Source: Bin75 sp965212135
GTDB lineage: Bacteria; Nitrospirota; Nitrospiria; Nitrospirales; UBA8639
Length of the DNA stretch: 64,000 nt
Direction: 5' to 3'
Assembly (NCBI GenBank): GCA_965212135.1
Contig: OZ243044.1
Coordinates: 1,302,001 to 1,366,000 of the forward strand
The notes under the pieces are model-generated. The model saw only the letters and a list, made by a program, of their open reading frames with translations, did no database searches and was not told where the DNA came from. Below, one piece after another: positions 25,343 through 34,024 of this stretch. Made by a program: the position numbers and the translations under genes. Each line of letters opens with the position of its first letter. Within the stretch, counting starts at the first letter, position 1.

Positions 25343-25772
25343 GGTAAAATCTGCCGGTCTTTAAACCGCTTTGCACGATTTCTCTCCGTTCCTCGTTCAG
25401 TTTCTGGTAGAAAGAGATCGTCAACATTTCAAATTCATCGGCCGCATTCTCATCAGCACAATAAATACGCCGGTCGGCGGCGATAATTTCCTTGCGCAGA
25501 ATCACCGGGGCCGTGCGTAGATTGACTAAATCAATACGATCCACTTTTGCGGCTGATGCAACTTCAACTGAAAGATGGCCCCATGTTGAATAGTCAATGT
25601 CTCGCGCCGTTGCATTCGGAAGGAGCACGGCGATGTCCAAGTCGCTATCCTGGCGCTGGTATTCAGTTCCCCAGGTGCCGTAGAGGTAGATGGCTTGGGT
25701 GTCATGGTAGGCGGTGCATAGCACTTGAATAATGCCAACGGAATGATTTTCGATTTTTTGCTTCATTTTCAT
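25335..25772 (-). CDS. mntA: MntA-like minimal nucleotidyltransferase antitoxin
   Basis: The 145-residue protein has the polymerase-beta nucleotidyltransferase motif G-T-x10-D-L-D at residues 32-46 (YGTWGTEYQRQDSDLDIAVL). The usual Ser of GSx10DxD is replaced by Thr. A third acidic residue is likely Asp in VDRIDLV near 79. It probably transfers AMP to HepT. Its ATG overlaps the stop codon of the HNH-like gene (ATGA, 25769-25772), so the two are translationally coupled. ATG 25766 is a possible second start. Confidence 0.85.
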   Translation of the reverse strand: MKMKQKIENHSVGIIQVLCTAYHDTQAIYLYGTWGTEYQRQDSDLDIAVLLPNATARDIDYSTWGHLSVEVASAAKVDRIDLVNLRTAPVILRKEIIAADRRIYCADENAADEFEMLTISFYQKLNEERREIVQSGLKTGRFYHV

Positions 25773-26545
25773 TGTTGTACTGTGGATAAAAAATTTCTAA
25801 ATAAACATTCTCCTGCGAGAAAATCACCAATAATAATTCTTACAAGCACCCCTTGCTCTACTGCCGTTGCCAAATACTCATAATTTTCTTCTTCAACTTG
25901 AACCCATGGTGTAACATACTTGGAATTGCCTTTATTACCAGAAGAAATCATTGTCCGTTGCGATGCTCGCGAGCCAATTTCTGTTATAAGGCCAACTATA
26001 GGAGATGCGCAGAAAATTATTTCTTTATCAATACCCATGATTTCTAATGGGGAAAACCAAACAGTAATGAGATCCTCGTTAAGTTCAACGTGATCACATT
26101 CAAATGCTGCATGGCCGCGGGCCAATCTGATAAAAAATGTACGCATGATCTTCTCATCAAATCTGAATTCAGTACCGAACAAAGTTTCAGTATTCGCGTT
26201 ATGCAACTGCTCCATACAACGCTTCCCTCTCATTGCCTTCTTAATTTTTTCTCTCTTCAAATCGCAGGGATTTAACGAGCCATGTTTGACGCATTCAATT
26301 AAACACGCCACATATAGATCGTTTTTTGAAAAACTCTTATTACAATCCCTACAGGCAGGTACTACAGGCAAATCCGGTGGATAGGGTTCATCAAGAAATA
26401 TCTTTGGAGGAACATGATCTTTGGTCTCAGGTTCCCCTCCGCAATAAATGCAGCAAGCAACATCGTCATGTCGACTGTCTCTATATTTAGATTGCAGGCG
26501 GTGGCCCGGATAGCCGCCCGTATCATTTTCTTTTTTACTTGACAT
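25769..26545 (-). CDS. HNH-like zinc-ribbon protein in the R-M operon
   Basis: The 258-residue protein has a zinc-ribbon pattern typical of HNH nucleases: CIYCGGEPETKDHVPPKIFL (about 32-51) and VPACRDCNKSFSKND (about 61-75). The DHVPPK His and the distal Asn/Asp would build the active site, although the last His of a full HNH is not obvious. The rest is unfamiliar. It overlaps the mod stop codon by 11 nt and mntA by 4 nt. It is markedly more AT-rich than its neighbours, which suggests separate acquisition. It could be a nuclease effector or a DNA-binding modulator. Confidence 0.6.
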   Translation of the reverse strand: MSSKKENDTGGYPGHRLQSKYRDSRHDDVACCIYCGGEPETKDHVPPKIFLDEPYPPDLPVVPACRDCNKSFSKNDLYVACLIECVKHGSLNPCDLKREKIKKAMRGKRCMEQLHNANTETLFGTEFRFDEKIMRTFFIRLARGHAAFECDHVELNEDLITVWFSPLEIMGIDKEIIFCASPIVGLITEIGSRASQRTMISSGNKGNSKYVTPWVQVEEENYEYLATAVEQGVLVRIIIGDFLAGECLFRNFLSTVQQ

Positions 26546-28676
26546 TTAGTATGCCCTCAAACCCCACCTCCAAAATCTTCATCGTATCATTCCCAAATAT
26601 ATCCACCACCTTCACGGCAATCTTCCGCCTCCCAGGCGTACATTCGTGTTTCACGCTAGTCAGTTCCAGGGAGCGGTCTTTTTTGGTGCGGAAACTTTGC
26701 CATTCGTTTTCAAAGACGTAGTCGCCGCTCCATTGTTCTTCGGGTTCGCCGGTGTCTTCGTTTTTGACGCGGATAATTTCGCGTTTGCTTTCAAAGTCGA
26801 AGTCCACGGCCCAGTAGTCTATCCAGTCGGTCCAGTGTTTGGTGAGTTGGTCGCGGGTGATTGTACCATTTTTGTCTTTGCTGACGCGCACAATCTGGCC
26901 GTGGTCTGCGACGATTTTTGGTTTTGCCGTCTTGTTTTGCAGTAGTGATGCTTCGGCATTGGCGATGCTGTCCTGGGAGTAGTGTACGGAGAAGTCGGTC
27001 AGCTCTACCGCCACGGTGGCGGGCTGATCTTTCTTGCCTTTGGTGACGTGTGCCTTCACCTCGATGAAAGACACATCGTGGAACACCACCTGATTTTTCT
27101 CCACCGCCCGTTTGTCAAAGACTTCGGCGGGGATGTATTTCATTTCCAGGTTGATGCCTTTGCTTTTTGCTTCGTCCATGATTTGCGGGAACAGGCCCAT
27201 TTCAAACTCAAAGGCGAGGATGTCGGCGCGGGTGATGTGTTGTTTGCGGCATTCCAGAATGATTTCTTCCACGAACCGGCGCGTAACCGGCAGGTTGATG
27301 GGGCCGATGGCGACCATGCGCCCGGCTTTTTTGCCGTGGAACACGCCGGACTGTTCCACCGGTTGCGCGGCGTAGGCTTTGAGGATCAGGTCCTGGTATT
27401 CCTTTGATTTGGCGGCGATCTGCGCTTGCTGTTGTTCGGGTCGCAGGCCGGGATTGACGCCGATGTAGTGCTGGCGTTCGTATTTTCCGAGGTTGAGGAT
27501 TTCAAAGGCGCGGTAGTTTTTGCTTTCCTTTTTGAGTTCACGCTGCACGCCGATCATGCGCTTGCGGGTGGTGTGGATGGCGAACTTGCCGAGGTCGGAG
27601 GCGATCCATTTGCGGCCGAGTTTTTCGGCGACGGCGGCGGTGGTGCCGGAGCCGCAGAAGAAGTCGGCAACGAGGTCACCTTCGTTGGAGGAAGCCAAAA
27701 TTATTTTGCTTAGCAACAATTCTGGTTTTTGTGTTGGATAACCAGTTCGGTTATTTGAGGATGGGGCTACAATTGAAATCATAAACACATCTTCAGGGTG
27801 CTTCCCTTCAGGATTCAGACCTTGTTCACCAAAGTCTCTTCCATCTCGAATGTTGCGAATCGTGCTCGCAAAGCGCTCTTGAGTTGCCTCTGCGTATTCA
27901 TCCCTAACTCGATCCGCATAAAACAACCAATCATCCGATTTCGAATACCAATAAATATTATCGTGCTTTCGTCCAAAATATCTTTTGCCTAACCTTCCAC
28001 CTGAATATTTCCAGATAATTTCATTCTTTAGTTTTTCGGAGCCAAACACTTCATCTAAACAAAGCTTAATGAATGAGTTAACTCTGTAATCGCAGTGAAC
28101 ATAAATACTCCCATCCTCCACCAGCAAATCCCGCATCAACACCAACCGCTCATAAATCATCGCAATAAATGAATCCGCACCCTTGCCCCAGGTGTCGCGG
28201 TAGGCCAGTTCCTCCAGCACGTTCGGCCTTTTGGTAAAGGTGTCGCCGCCGATTTCAATATCCATGGAAAAATCCGCGCCCACGTCAAACGGCGGATCAA
28301 TGTAAATCAGTTTCAACCCGCCCTGCGCTTCAATCTCCTCGCGCAACGGCCCGTTCTTGAGGCCGGACAGGATCAACTTGTTGTCGCCCCAGATCAGTTT
28401 GTTGCTCCAGCCCTTGTGTTGCCGCCCGCGCGCGTCGGTGGTGAACATATCCGTTTGCCGCGCCGTATCCTCCGGCTTCTCCGCGCGCGGTTCGTCCACC
28501 TGCTCAATCACCTGAAACGGCAGCACCACGTTGCAGACCTCATTGGTCTTGCCGTTCCACACCAGTTCCACCTCCCGCTTGTCGTCAAACAACAGGAAGC
28601 GGTACTTGTCGGGCAGCGGCTTGCCGGACTCAATGAGTTTGACGACGTCGCGCTTTTCGTTGTCGGTCAGGTTCAT
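26535..28676 (-). CDS. mod: Type III DNA methyltransferase subunit Mod
   Basis: The 713-residue protein methylates adenine N6 in the recognition site and provides sequence specificity for Res. Motif IV IYIDPPFDVGADF lies near residue 125, motif X TGYPTQKPELLL near 310 and the SAM-binding motif I DFFCGSGTTAAVA near 335. The order IV before I defines the beta class, usual for type III Mod. The segment between motif IV and motif X likely holds the target recognition domain. A C-terminal region of ~350 residues is longer than in many Mods. ATG 28676 overlaps the AAA ATPase stop by 4 nt. I see no simple repeats for phase variation. Confidence 0.92.
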   Translation of the reverse strand: MNLTDNEKRDVVKLIESGKPLPDKYRFLLFDDKREVELVWNGKTNEVCNVVLPFQVIEQVDEPRAEKPEDTARQTDMFTTDARGRQHKGWSNKLIWGDNKLILSGLKNGPLREEIEAQGGLKLIYIDPPFDVGADFSMDIEIGGDTFTKRPNVLEELAYRDTWGKGADSFIAMIYERLVLMRDLLVEDGSIYVHCDYRVNSFIKLCLDEVFGSEKLKNEIIWKYSGGRLGKRYFGRKHDNIYWYSKSDDWLFYADRVRDEYAEATQERFASTIRNIRDGRDFGEQGLNPEGKHPEDVFMISIVAPSSNNRTGYPTQKPELLLSKIILASSNEGDLVADFFCGSGTTAAVAEKLGRKWIASDLGKFAIHTTRKRMIGVQRELKKESKNYRAFEILNLGKYERQHYIGVNPGLRPEQQQAQIAAKSKEYQDLILKAYAAQPVEQSGVFHGKKAGRMVAIGPINLPVTRRFVEEIILECRKQHITRADILAFEFEMGLFPQIMDEAKSKGINLEMKYIPAEVFDKRAVEKNQVVFHDVSFIEVKAHVTKGKKDQPATVAVELTDFSVHYSQDSIANAEASLLQNKTAKPKIVADHGQIVRVSKDKNGTITRDQLTKHWTDWIDYWAVDFDFESKREIIRVKNEDTGEPEEQWSGDYVFENEWQSFRTKKDRSLELTSVKHECTPGRRKIAVKVVDIFGNDTMKILEVGFEGILNVK

Positions 28677-30082
28677 AGGGAAAAATCCGGTGCGGCTTGA
28701 AGGCCAACAATATAACAATACACGCTGGTGGGAAAGTGGGTCATCTTTTGCTTTCCTATATCAAATGATCCAGTTTCAGTTCGCGTTGTGAAATAACAAT
28801 GTTTCATTCTTGGATGCTTTTTGAGAAACGCCTGCAAAGGCCCTCGCTTCGGCCATTGCTCAATATTTTTGTCAGACCATTTCACTTCCAAACACCATGA
28901 GGGACGCCCACGCTCATCAATGTCCACGATATCCACTTCGCCGCCTGCCCAGCGTGCGTAGTGAAATTCATAGTCTTTGAGATGAAATAACTGGGCGAAT
29001 ACCGCAGTCTCAACCAATGCCCCATCAGGTTCCTTCTCTTTCAACGGACCAAAAAGCGCACAGTGCATGGAAGGATTGGTCAGATATACCTTGAAGGAGG
29101 TCGCGCGCCTGAACCGCCTGGCATTCTGGTCTATGCGTTGAACGGTTTTGATAAGAAACGCGGCCTCCAGATATTCCAGGTAGCGTTTGAGCGTGGGCTT
29201 GGACACACCCGATCGCTGCGAGAGTCCGTCCAGTGATACTTCCTGCGCGGTATTCCAAGCGAGGTTCATAAACAGGGCGTTGAGTTCCTGGATGTCCTGG
29301 ATACCGTAGAGACTCGGTAGGTCGCGCAACAACACCTTGTCAATGATGTCGCTGCGGACATAACGGCTCATGTCCTGCTGGATGGTCGTGGAGAAAATGA
29401 TCTCGGGGTAGCCACCGATCGTGATGTAACGGATGAAGTGCGCATTGAGTCCTTCTACATCAGCATCATCCCAATGCCATCTGTTTCCTTTCTGAACAAT
29501 CTTCGGATCAATGCCTTGCAAATCCAGATATTCGTAGAATGTCAGCGGTGGCAGGAAAAAATCTGTGAAGCGACCTGCGCCGGATTCAATACTTTTGAGG
29601 CGTAACGCCGCCGCCGCCGAGCCGGATGCCACGCATTTGATGTTCGGATGCGCGTCCACAAACACTTTCAGGTGACGCTCCCAATCCCGCAGGTACTGGA
29701 TTTCGTCCAGGAAGAGAAAAGCGGACTCTGCCTGTTTCAATCCGCTGGCCTCACGGACTTGTCCAGCGAGCTCTTCAATGGAAATACTGGAATAGAGGGG
29801 TTGGTCCAGTGACAGGTAGGCCACGGCCTTGGGGGGTATGCCCTTATCCAGAAGTTTCTGGATTATGTGTTGCAACAACACGGTTTTGCCGACGCGGCGC
29901 GGCCCCATCAGCACGACGGCGCGACGCACGCCTTCTGTTTCCACCAGTTTGGCAAAGGACTGGATGCATGCCCTTGGGCGCATGTTCCGATACACTTCGT
30001 CGGTCTGGTGCGGTGTCCCACTCCACCAGGGGTTTTCCACGCGCATACGCTCTAAGAGTTGAGCTTTGGGGATGGGTTGCAT
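28673..30082 (-). CDS. AAA ATPase (AAA_14/DUF4143) with PD-(D/E)XK-like C-terminus
   Basis: The 469-residue protein has Walker A MGPRRVGKTVLL (about 58-69), Walker B FLFLDEIQY (about 122-130) and an arginine-sensor-like ASGSAAAAL. A winged-helix region follows (about 285-320). The DUF4143 C-terminus has GGEVDIVDIDERG...CLEVKW (about 390-415), which fits a PD-(D/E)XK nuclease core. Proteins of this class are common and of unclear function; here it is the first gene of the type III R-M operon, overlapping mod by 4 nt. It may be a regulator or an extra effector. ATG 30082 lies only 8 nt after a strong -10 box. Confidence 0.85.
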   Translation of the reverse strand: MQPIPKAQLLERMRVENPWWSGTPHQTDEVYRNMRPRACIQSFAKLVETEGVRRAVVLMGPRRVGKTVLLQHIIQKLLDKGIPPKAVAYLSLDQPLYSSISIEELAGQVREASGLKQAESAFLFLDEIQYLRDWERHLKVFVDAHPNIKCVASGSAAAALRLKSIESGAGRFTDFFLPPLTFYEYLDLQGIDPKIVQKGNRWHWDDADVEGLNAHFIRYITIGGYPEIIFSTTIQQDMSRYVRSDIIDKVLLRDLPSLYGIQDIQELNALFMNLAWNTAQEVSLDGLSQRSGVSKPTLKRYLEYLEAAFLIKTVQRIDQNARRFRRATSFKVYLTNPSMHCALFGPLKEKEPDGALVETAVFAQLFHLKDYEFHYARWAGGEVDIVDIDERGRPSWCLEVKWSDKNIEQWPKRGPLQAFLKKHPRMKHCYFTTRTETGSFDIGKQKMTHFPTSVYCYIVGLQAAPDFSL

Positions 30083-30090
30083 AAGACCTG

Positions 30091-30135
30091 ATTGTAGGAG
30101 CGATGAGACGCCATGTCAACATAAGCAAAGTTGAC
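30091..30135 (-). promoter_or_regulatory. Strong sigma70 promoter with operator-like inverted repeat for the defence operon
   Basis: On the minus strand TTGACA (30114-30119) and TACAAT (30091-30096) are 17 nt apart, a near-perfect promoter. The expected transcription start falls at the ATG of the AAA ATPase gene, so the mRNA may be leaderless. GTCAAC (30115-30120) and GTTGAC (30130-30135) form a perfect 6-bp inverted repeat overlapping the -35, where a repressor could sit. A 12-nt palindrome ATGTTATAACAT lies at 30179-30190 between the divergent genes. Confidence 0.6.
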
Positions 30136-30226
30136 TTATCTTAGTGCGTTATACTGCTTATTTGCCTTGTTAATCAATATGTTATAACATCACGAAAGAT
30201 CTTGAAAAGGCTTTTTTGAGGCTCTT

Positions 30227-30880
30227 ATGAGTCTTTCCTGGAACACCGTCAAAAGAAAGATCAACGACTGCCGGGACTGCGAACAGCGCAACGTCCGGTA
30301 TCTGGTCGTGCCGACGGAGCCAAAACCGCAGCCTCAATTTCCGCCGCCCCAACCCACTCGCCTGCTGTTTGTTTCCATCGCTCCGCCTTGGGGAGGATCG
30401 TATTTCTGGGATGACACCCGGACCGACAATCTGCGAAACGGGCTGTTCAAGGCACTCGACCAGGCAGGGTTTTCCGTTGCCACGCTTGATGAGTTTCTGG
30501 AGCACGGGTTTTTTATGGTGCCGGGGGTCAAATGTCCTTCGTGCGATGAAAACGGGAAAGACCGTCTGCCTTCTGCCAGTGCCATCAAGAACTGTGCCGG
30601 GTTTCTTCGTGAACAATGCCAAATCATTGCCCCCGAACGCATTCTGGCGCTGGGACTTGAGGCCATGAAAAGCCTTTCAGGCGCTTTCACGTTGGAGCGT
30701 TCCGGTCGCGTGAAGGAGTATAGAACAAACACCAGGTGGCTCTCTCTTGGAAATCGCCGGGTCCCATTGTCGGGAACGTATTTTCCGGGAACCGACCGAC
30801 ATGGCGGCGGCGCGGCCATTGTGGCCGACATTCGACGCAGCCTCCGGCAAGCGTCCAGGACCGGCCGGGTTCCGTCCTGA
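30227..30880 (+). CDS. Uracil-DNA glycosylase superfamily-like protein
   Basis: The 217-residue protein has the layout of family 4/5 UDGs: an N-terminal CRDC pair (Cys 15 and 18), a RLLFVSIAPPWGGSYFW stretch in place of the water-activating motif, FFMVPGVKCPSC (about 96-106) and IIAPERILALGLEAMKSL (about 133-150). The Cys at 123 or 131 could complete a [4Fe-4S] site with 15 and 18. The classical GE-PG-E and HPS motifs are not clean, so activity on uracil is uncertain. It is divergent from the defence operon, sharing its intergenic region. Confidence 0.6.
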   Translation: MSLSWNTVKRKINDCRDCEQRNVRYLVVPTEPKPQPQFPPPQPTRLLFVSIAPPWGGSYFWDDTRTDNLRNGLFKALDQAGFSVATLDEFLEHGFFMVPGVKCPSCDENGKDRLPSASAIKNCAGFLREQCQIIAPERILALGLEAMKSLSGAFTLERSGRVKEYRTNTRWLSLGNRRVPLSGTYFPGTDRHGGGAAIVADIRRSLRQASRTGRVPS

Positions 30881-30883
30881 ATA

Positions 30884-31738
30884 TCAGTCCGGAGCCGTCT
30901 CGTCTCTTTCCTGCTGAAGCCGGTGATACGCCCATCCGATTTCCGCCCCGATGATAAAGACCACGGAGGCATAGTAAATCCAGAGAATGAAAAACATCAT
31001 GCCGCTCAACACCCCGTAAAACGAGGTCATGAGTTTGGCCATCGAAACGTAGTACGCAAACGCCGCTTTTGATAATTCAAACAAGCCCGCGCCCGTCAAC
31101 GCGCCGGCCCAGAGCGCGGCTTGACTTAATCGGGAACTGGTCGAAAGCCCGTACAACATATAAAACAGGACGGCCAGAAACGTAAAACTCAGCAGTTTCC
31201 CGAACAGGACTTCAACGGGATTCAGCATGCCTCCAAGAAACGGGAGGGACTCCCCAAGCGTTTGGATCAGGGAAAACCCCGATGCCAGGAGGGCGGTGGA
31301 GATGAGCAGCAGGGACATGACCACCATGAGGATCAAATCCACCACTTTCCCTTTCAGAAAGGTGGCCGACGTCCCGACCTGAAAGACAGCGTTCAAGACG
31401 TGGCGGGTTGACGCGAACACCGCACTGCTGAACAGCACAAACATCACAAGCCCGGTGATCCCCAAGGCCCCGCGATTGGTCATGATGGTATCAAGCGTGT
31501 CAAGGAAGAATTTTTCCGAACCGGGAAGCAGGTCCTTGATGACGGTGTGTGTCCACGCCAGGGCCTGGTCCGACCCGACCACGGTGTACCCCAGAGCCGA
31601 CACGAATATGAAGGGCAAGGGCAGACAGTACAACACCAAATCAAAGGAAAGCCCGGAGGCTAAAAATGGCCCATGATCCTCAAAAAACTTCTCGATGGCA
31701 GACCGGAGAATGACGCCGATATCGGAAGGCCGTCTCAT
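30884..31738 (-). CDS. YihY/BrkB-family inner-membrane protein
   Basis: The 284-residue protein has six helices and the YihY signature (FLASGLSFDLVLYCLPLPF, then FSLIQTLG and FYVLSGMMFFILWIYYAS-like segments). These proteins were once called ribonuclease BN and are now seen as membrane transporters or permeases of unknown substrate. ATG 31738 is preceded by AAGGAG at 4 nt. The open frame extends to 31936, but that part reads through the tRNA-Arg gene and is not real. It converges with the UDG-like gene. Confidence 0.88.
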   Translation of the reverse strand: MRRPSDIGVILRSAIEKFFEDHGPFLASGLSFDLVLYCLPLPFIFVSALGYTVVGSDQALAWTHTVIKDLLPGSEKFFLDTLDTIMTNRGALGITGLVMFVLFSSAVFASTRHVLNAVFQVGTSATFLKGKVVDLILMVVMSLLLISTALLASGFSLIQTLGESLPFLGGMLNPVEVLFGKLLSFTFLAVLFYMLYGLSTSSRLSQAALWAGALTGAGLFELSKAAFAYYVSMAKLMTSFYGVLSGMMFFILWIYYASVVFIIGAEIGWAYHRLQQERDETAPD

Positions 31739-31906
31739 GACTCTCCTTTGGGTTGGCTGACGACGTCTCCATTCATGGCACTCACAACGTGCGGCATGCT
31801 GATTGCGAGCACGCCGCAGGGGCTGTCCCCCGCATGGAGACGGCCGGAAGGGCGGGTGGGAACAACCAGGGATGCGAGAGGCTTGCCAGGCCACTGTCGG
31901 AGAGTC

Positions 31907-31982
31907 TGGCGCGCCCGGAGGGACTCGAACCCCCAACCCCCAGATCCGAAGTCTGATGCTCTATCCATTGAGCTACGGGCGC
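31907..31982 (-). tRNA. tRNA-Arg(UCG)
   Basis: The 76-nt cloverleaf folds with acceptor GCGCCCG/CGGGCGC, D-stem GCTC/GAGC, anticodon stem TCAGA/TCTGG with loop CTTCGGA (anticodon UCG, reading CGA and other CGN codons by wobble), T-stem GGGGG/CCCTC and encoded CCA. The discriminator is G73. It lies 168 nt upstream of the yihY-type start codon. I see no clear promoter pair upstream, only a TTGACA at about 32020. Confidence 0.97.
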
Positions 31983-32099
31983 GGCCCACGGTCTTCTTCA
32001 CCTATTTTGACCGCCCTGTCAACACCGGCCCCGTTCGCGCGAACGCATGGGCGGTGCGGCGGCGCCGATTCATGCGAGACCGCTTCCCGTGTCGCGGGG

Positions 32100-32543
32100 T
32101 TAATAGGTCTCCGGCGTGGGAAGGTCCACTTCCGGCTTGTTCGCGTCCGGGAGAATTTTTTCCAGGCGCCGGTGAAAATCGCGGATACGATCCTGCTCCG
32201 CGGATGTAAAAATGACGGTCCCTTCTTTGTGCAGCTCCACGACCCGTTCCAGAGCCTGAAACAGGGGAGGAACCGCGTCAAAGATGCGGCCGGCTTCAAA
32301 GGCCTCCAGCGATTCCATGAAAAACTCATTGAGGACTCGCCAGGTCGGACCCGCTCGGTCGCGAAACCGGTAAACGGTCGTTTCATAGTTTTCAATGGCT
32401 TCTTCGGTGGGACGAAAGCCGCCGGGAAGCGACATGAACGATTTGGCCGGAACGTTCACGGCTAACGCCGCCAGCGACGCGAGTAATGCTCCAAAGGTCT
32501 CCAGCACCTGGGCGGCTTCCATGTCCTGTCGCCGGGTCATCAT
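32100..32543 (-). CDS. Hypothetical protein after the RluD-like gene
   Basis: I do not recognise this 147-residue soluble protein. It is largely helical, with a hydrophobic stretch (VLETFGALLASLAALAVNVPA) near the start, a central RAGPTWRVLNEFFMESLEAFEAGRIFD and a charged C-terminus. Its ATGATG start overlaps the rluD-like stop codon (TGA at 32540-32542), so translation is probably coupled. It is the last gene of the F1-ATPase-rluD run. No terminator with a T-run follows before tRNA-Arg. Confidence 0.65.
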   Translation of the reverse strand: MMTRRQDMEAAQVLETFGALLASLAALAVNVPAKSFMSLPGGFRPTEEAIENYETTVYRFRDRAGPTWRVLNEFFMESLEAFEAGRIFDAVPPLFQALERVVELHKEGTVIFTSAEQDRIRDFHRRLEKILPDANKPEVDLPTPETY

Positions 32544-33550
32544 CGTCGTCCCTCTCCCGTCTCTGCCGTTGCGCCGACCGGGTGGTCCCGGTATCGGTCC
32601 CGCAATCGGCTGACAACGTCCGCCATATCGGCCGGTATTGGCGCCGCAAAATCCATGGGCTGTTGCGTGGTCGGGTGCAAAAATCCCAGCACTGTGGCAT
32701 GAAGCATGACCCGGGGAATGGCGATGTCCCCGATCATCCCCGCCCTGTTCCCCCCATAGGCCGGATCGCCCAGGATTGGACACCCCATCGTCGCTAAATG
32801 CACGCGCAGTTGATGGGTCCGTCCGGTCTGCGGACATAACTCCACGAAGGCCGCCAGTGTGTCAAACCGTTCCGTCACCCGGTATTGCGTTGCCGACGCT
32901 TTGGGGCGGGCCGTCCGGGCGGAAAATTTTTTCCGGTCTTTGGTGTCTCTCCCAATGGCCACGTCAATCATGCCTTCGCGTTGTTTCGGAACCCCCCGGA
33001 TTAACGCCTGATAGACCCTGGTGATGGTATGTCGCTTAAACTGGCAGGCCAGGCCGGCATGGGCCTGATCCTGTTTGGCCACGACCATGACTCCCGTGGT
33101 GTTTTTATCCAACCGGTGGACCAGACCCGGCCGCTCCTTGCCTCCAACGCCGGAGAGCGTGCCCGTCTTTGCCTCCGTTCGCACATGGTGCAGCAAGGCA
33201 TTGACCAGCGTGCCCGACCAATTGCCGGGGGCCGGATGGACCACGAGTCCGGCCTGTTTATTCAGGACCAACAGGGCGTCATCTTCATAGAGCACGTCAA
33301 GGGCGATGGGCTCGGGCCTGATCTCCAGAGGCTCGGCTCTGGGGACCACGAGCACGATGGTGTTGCCGGGTTTGATTTTGTGGCTGGGCCTGGTGACGCG
33401 ACCGTCAACGGTGACGCGACCGTCGAGGATCAACCGCCGGAGAGCGGCGCGGGAGAAATCGGGGTCGCGGTTGGCCAGAAAATGATCCAGCCGTTTCGGG
33501 GACTCTCCCGGTGAAACGATAATCTCCGCCCGCGTTTCAACATACGGCAT
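32540..33550 (-). CDS. RluD-family 23S rRNA pseudouridine synthase
   Basis: The 336-residue enzyme has an N-terminal S4 RNA-binding domain (RLDHFLANRDPDFSRAALRRL, residues 20-40) and the pseudouridine synthase core. The catalytic Asp is at 148 in LVHRLDKNTTGVMVVAK, and PQTGRTHQLRVHLA follows. RluD-type enzymes modify helix 69 of 23S rRNA. Inside the S4 part, a 15-nt direct repeat (33392-33406 and 33410-33424) encodes GRVTVDGRVT. The gene follows atpC by 28 nt in the same direction. Confidence 0.9.
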   Translation of the reverse strand: MPYVETRAEIIVSPGESPKRLDHFLANRDPDFSRAALRRLILDGRVTVDGRVTRPSHKIKPGNTIVLVVPRAEPLEIRPEPIALDVLYEDDALLVLNKQAGLVVHPAPGNWSGTLVNALLHHVRTEAKTGTLSGVGGKERPGLVHRLDKNTTGVMVVAKQDQAHAGLACQFKRHTITRVYQALIRGVPKQREGMIDVAIGRDTKDRKKFSARTARPKASATQYRVTERFDTLAAFVELCPQTGRTHQLRVHLATMGCPILGDPAYGGNRAGMIGDIAIPRVMLHATVLGFLHPTTQQPMDFAAPIPADMADVVSRLRDRYRDHPVGATAETGEGRR

Positions 33551-33578
33551 GGACGCATACAGGAAAGATGGACGGTGA

Positions 33579-34024
33579 TCAGGCGGGGCCTTGCTTCCGG
33601 ATCCGTTCGGCCACTTTTTGTCGCAGCCGGGCTTTTTCCAGACTCACCCTGGCCTCTTCGACTTCCGAAGGAAGTCCGCCGCGCTCAAGACGCTCCGTGG
33701 CCCGGGCCACGGCGGCTTGAGCCTGTTCAACGTCTATATCTTCCGCCTTCTCGGCAATCTCCGCAAGGATGGTGACCTTGTGGGGGGTCACATCGGCGAA
33801 TCCCCACAACACCGACATGTAACGGATGGTTTCCCCAATTCTATAGTGCAGTTCGCCAATCCGAAGGGTCGTCAGAAAATGACAATGTCCCGGCAGCACC
33901 CCGAAGTCTCCTTCCGTTCCGGGGGCGGTGACCTGATCCACGTACTCGCTCACGAGCAGTTTATCCGGCGCGACCACTTCCAGCAGGAATTGTCCCGCCG
34001 GCGCCGTTGGGCTTGTTGCGGCCA

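Noticed and set aside
31739..31936. N-terminal extension of the YihY-type protein
   Set aside because: The extra part is translated tRNA-Arg and flanking sequence; the ATG at 31738 has a good ribosome-binding site.
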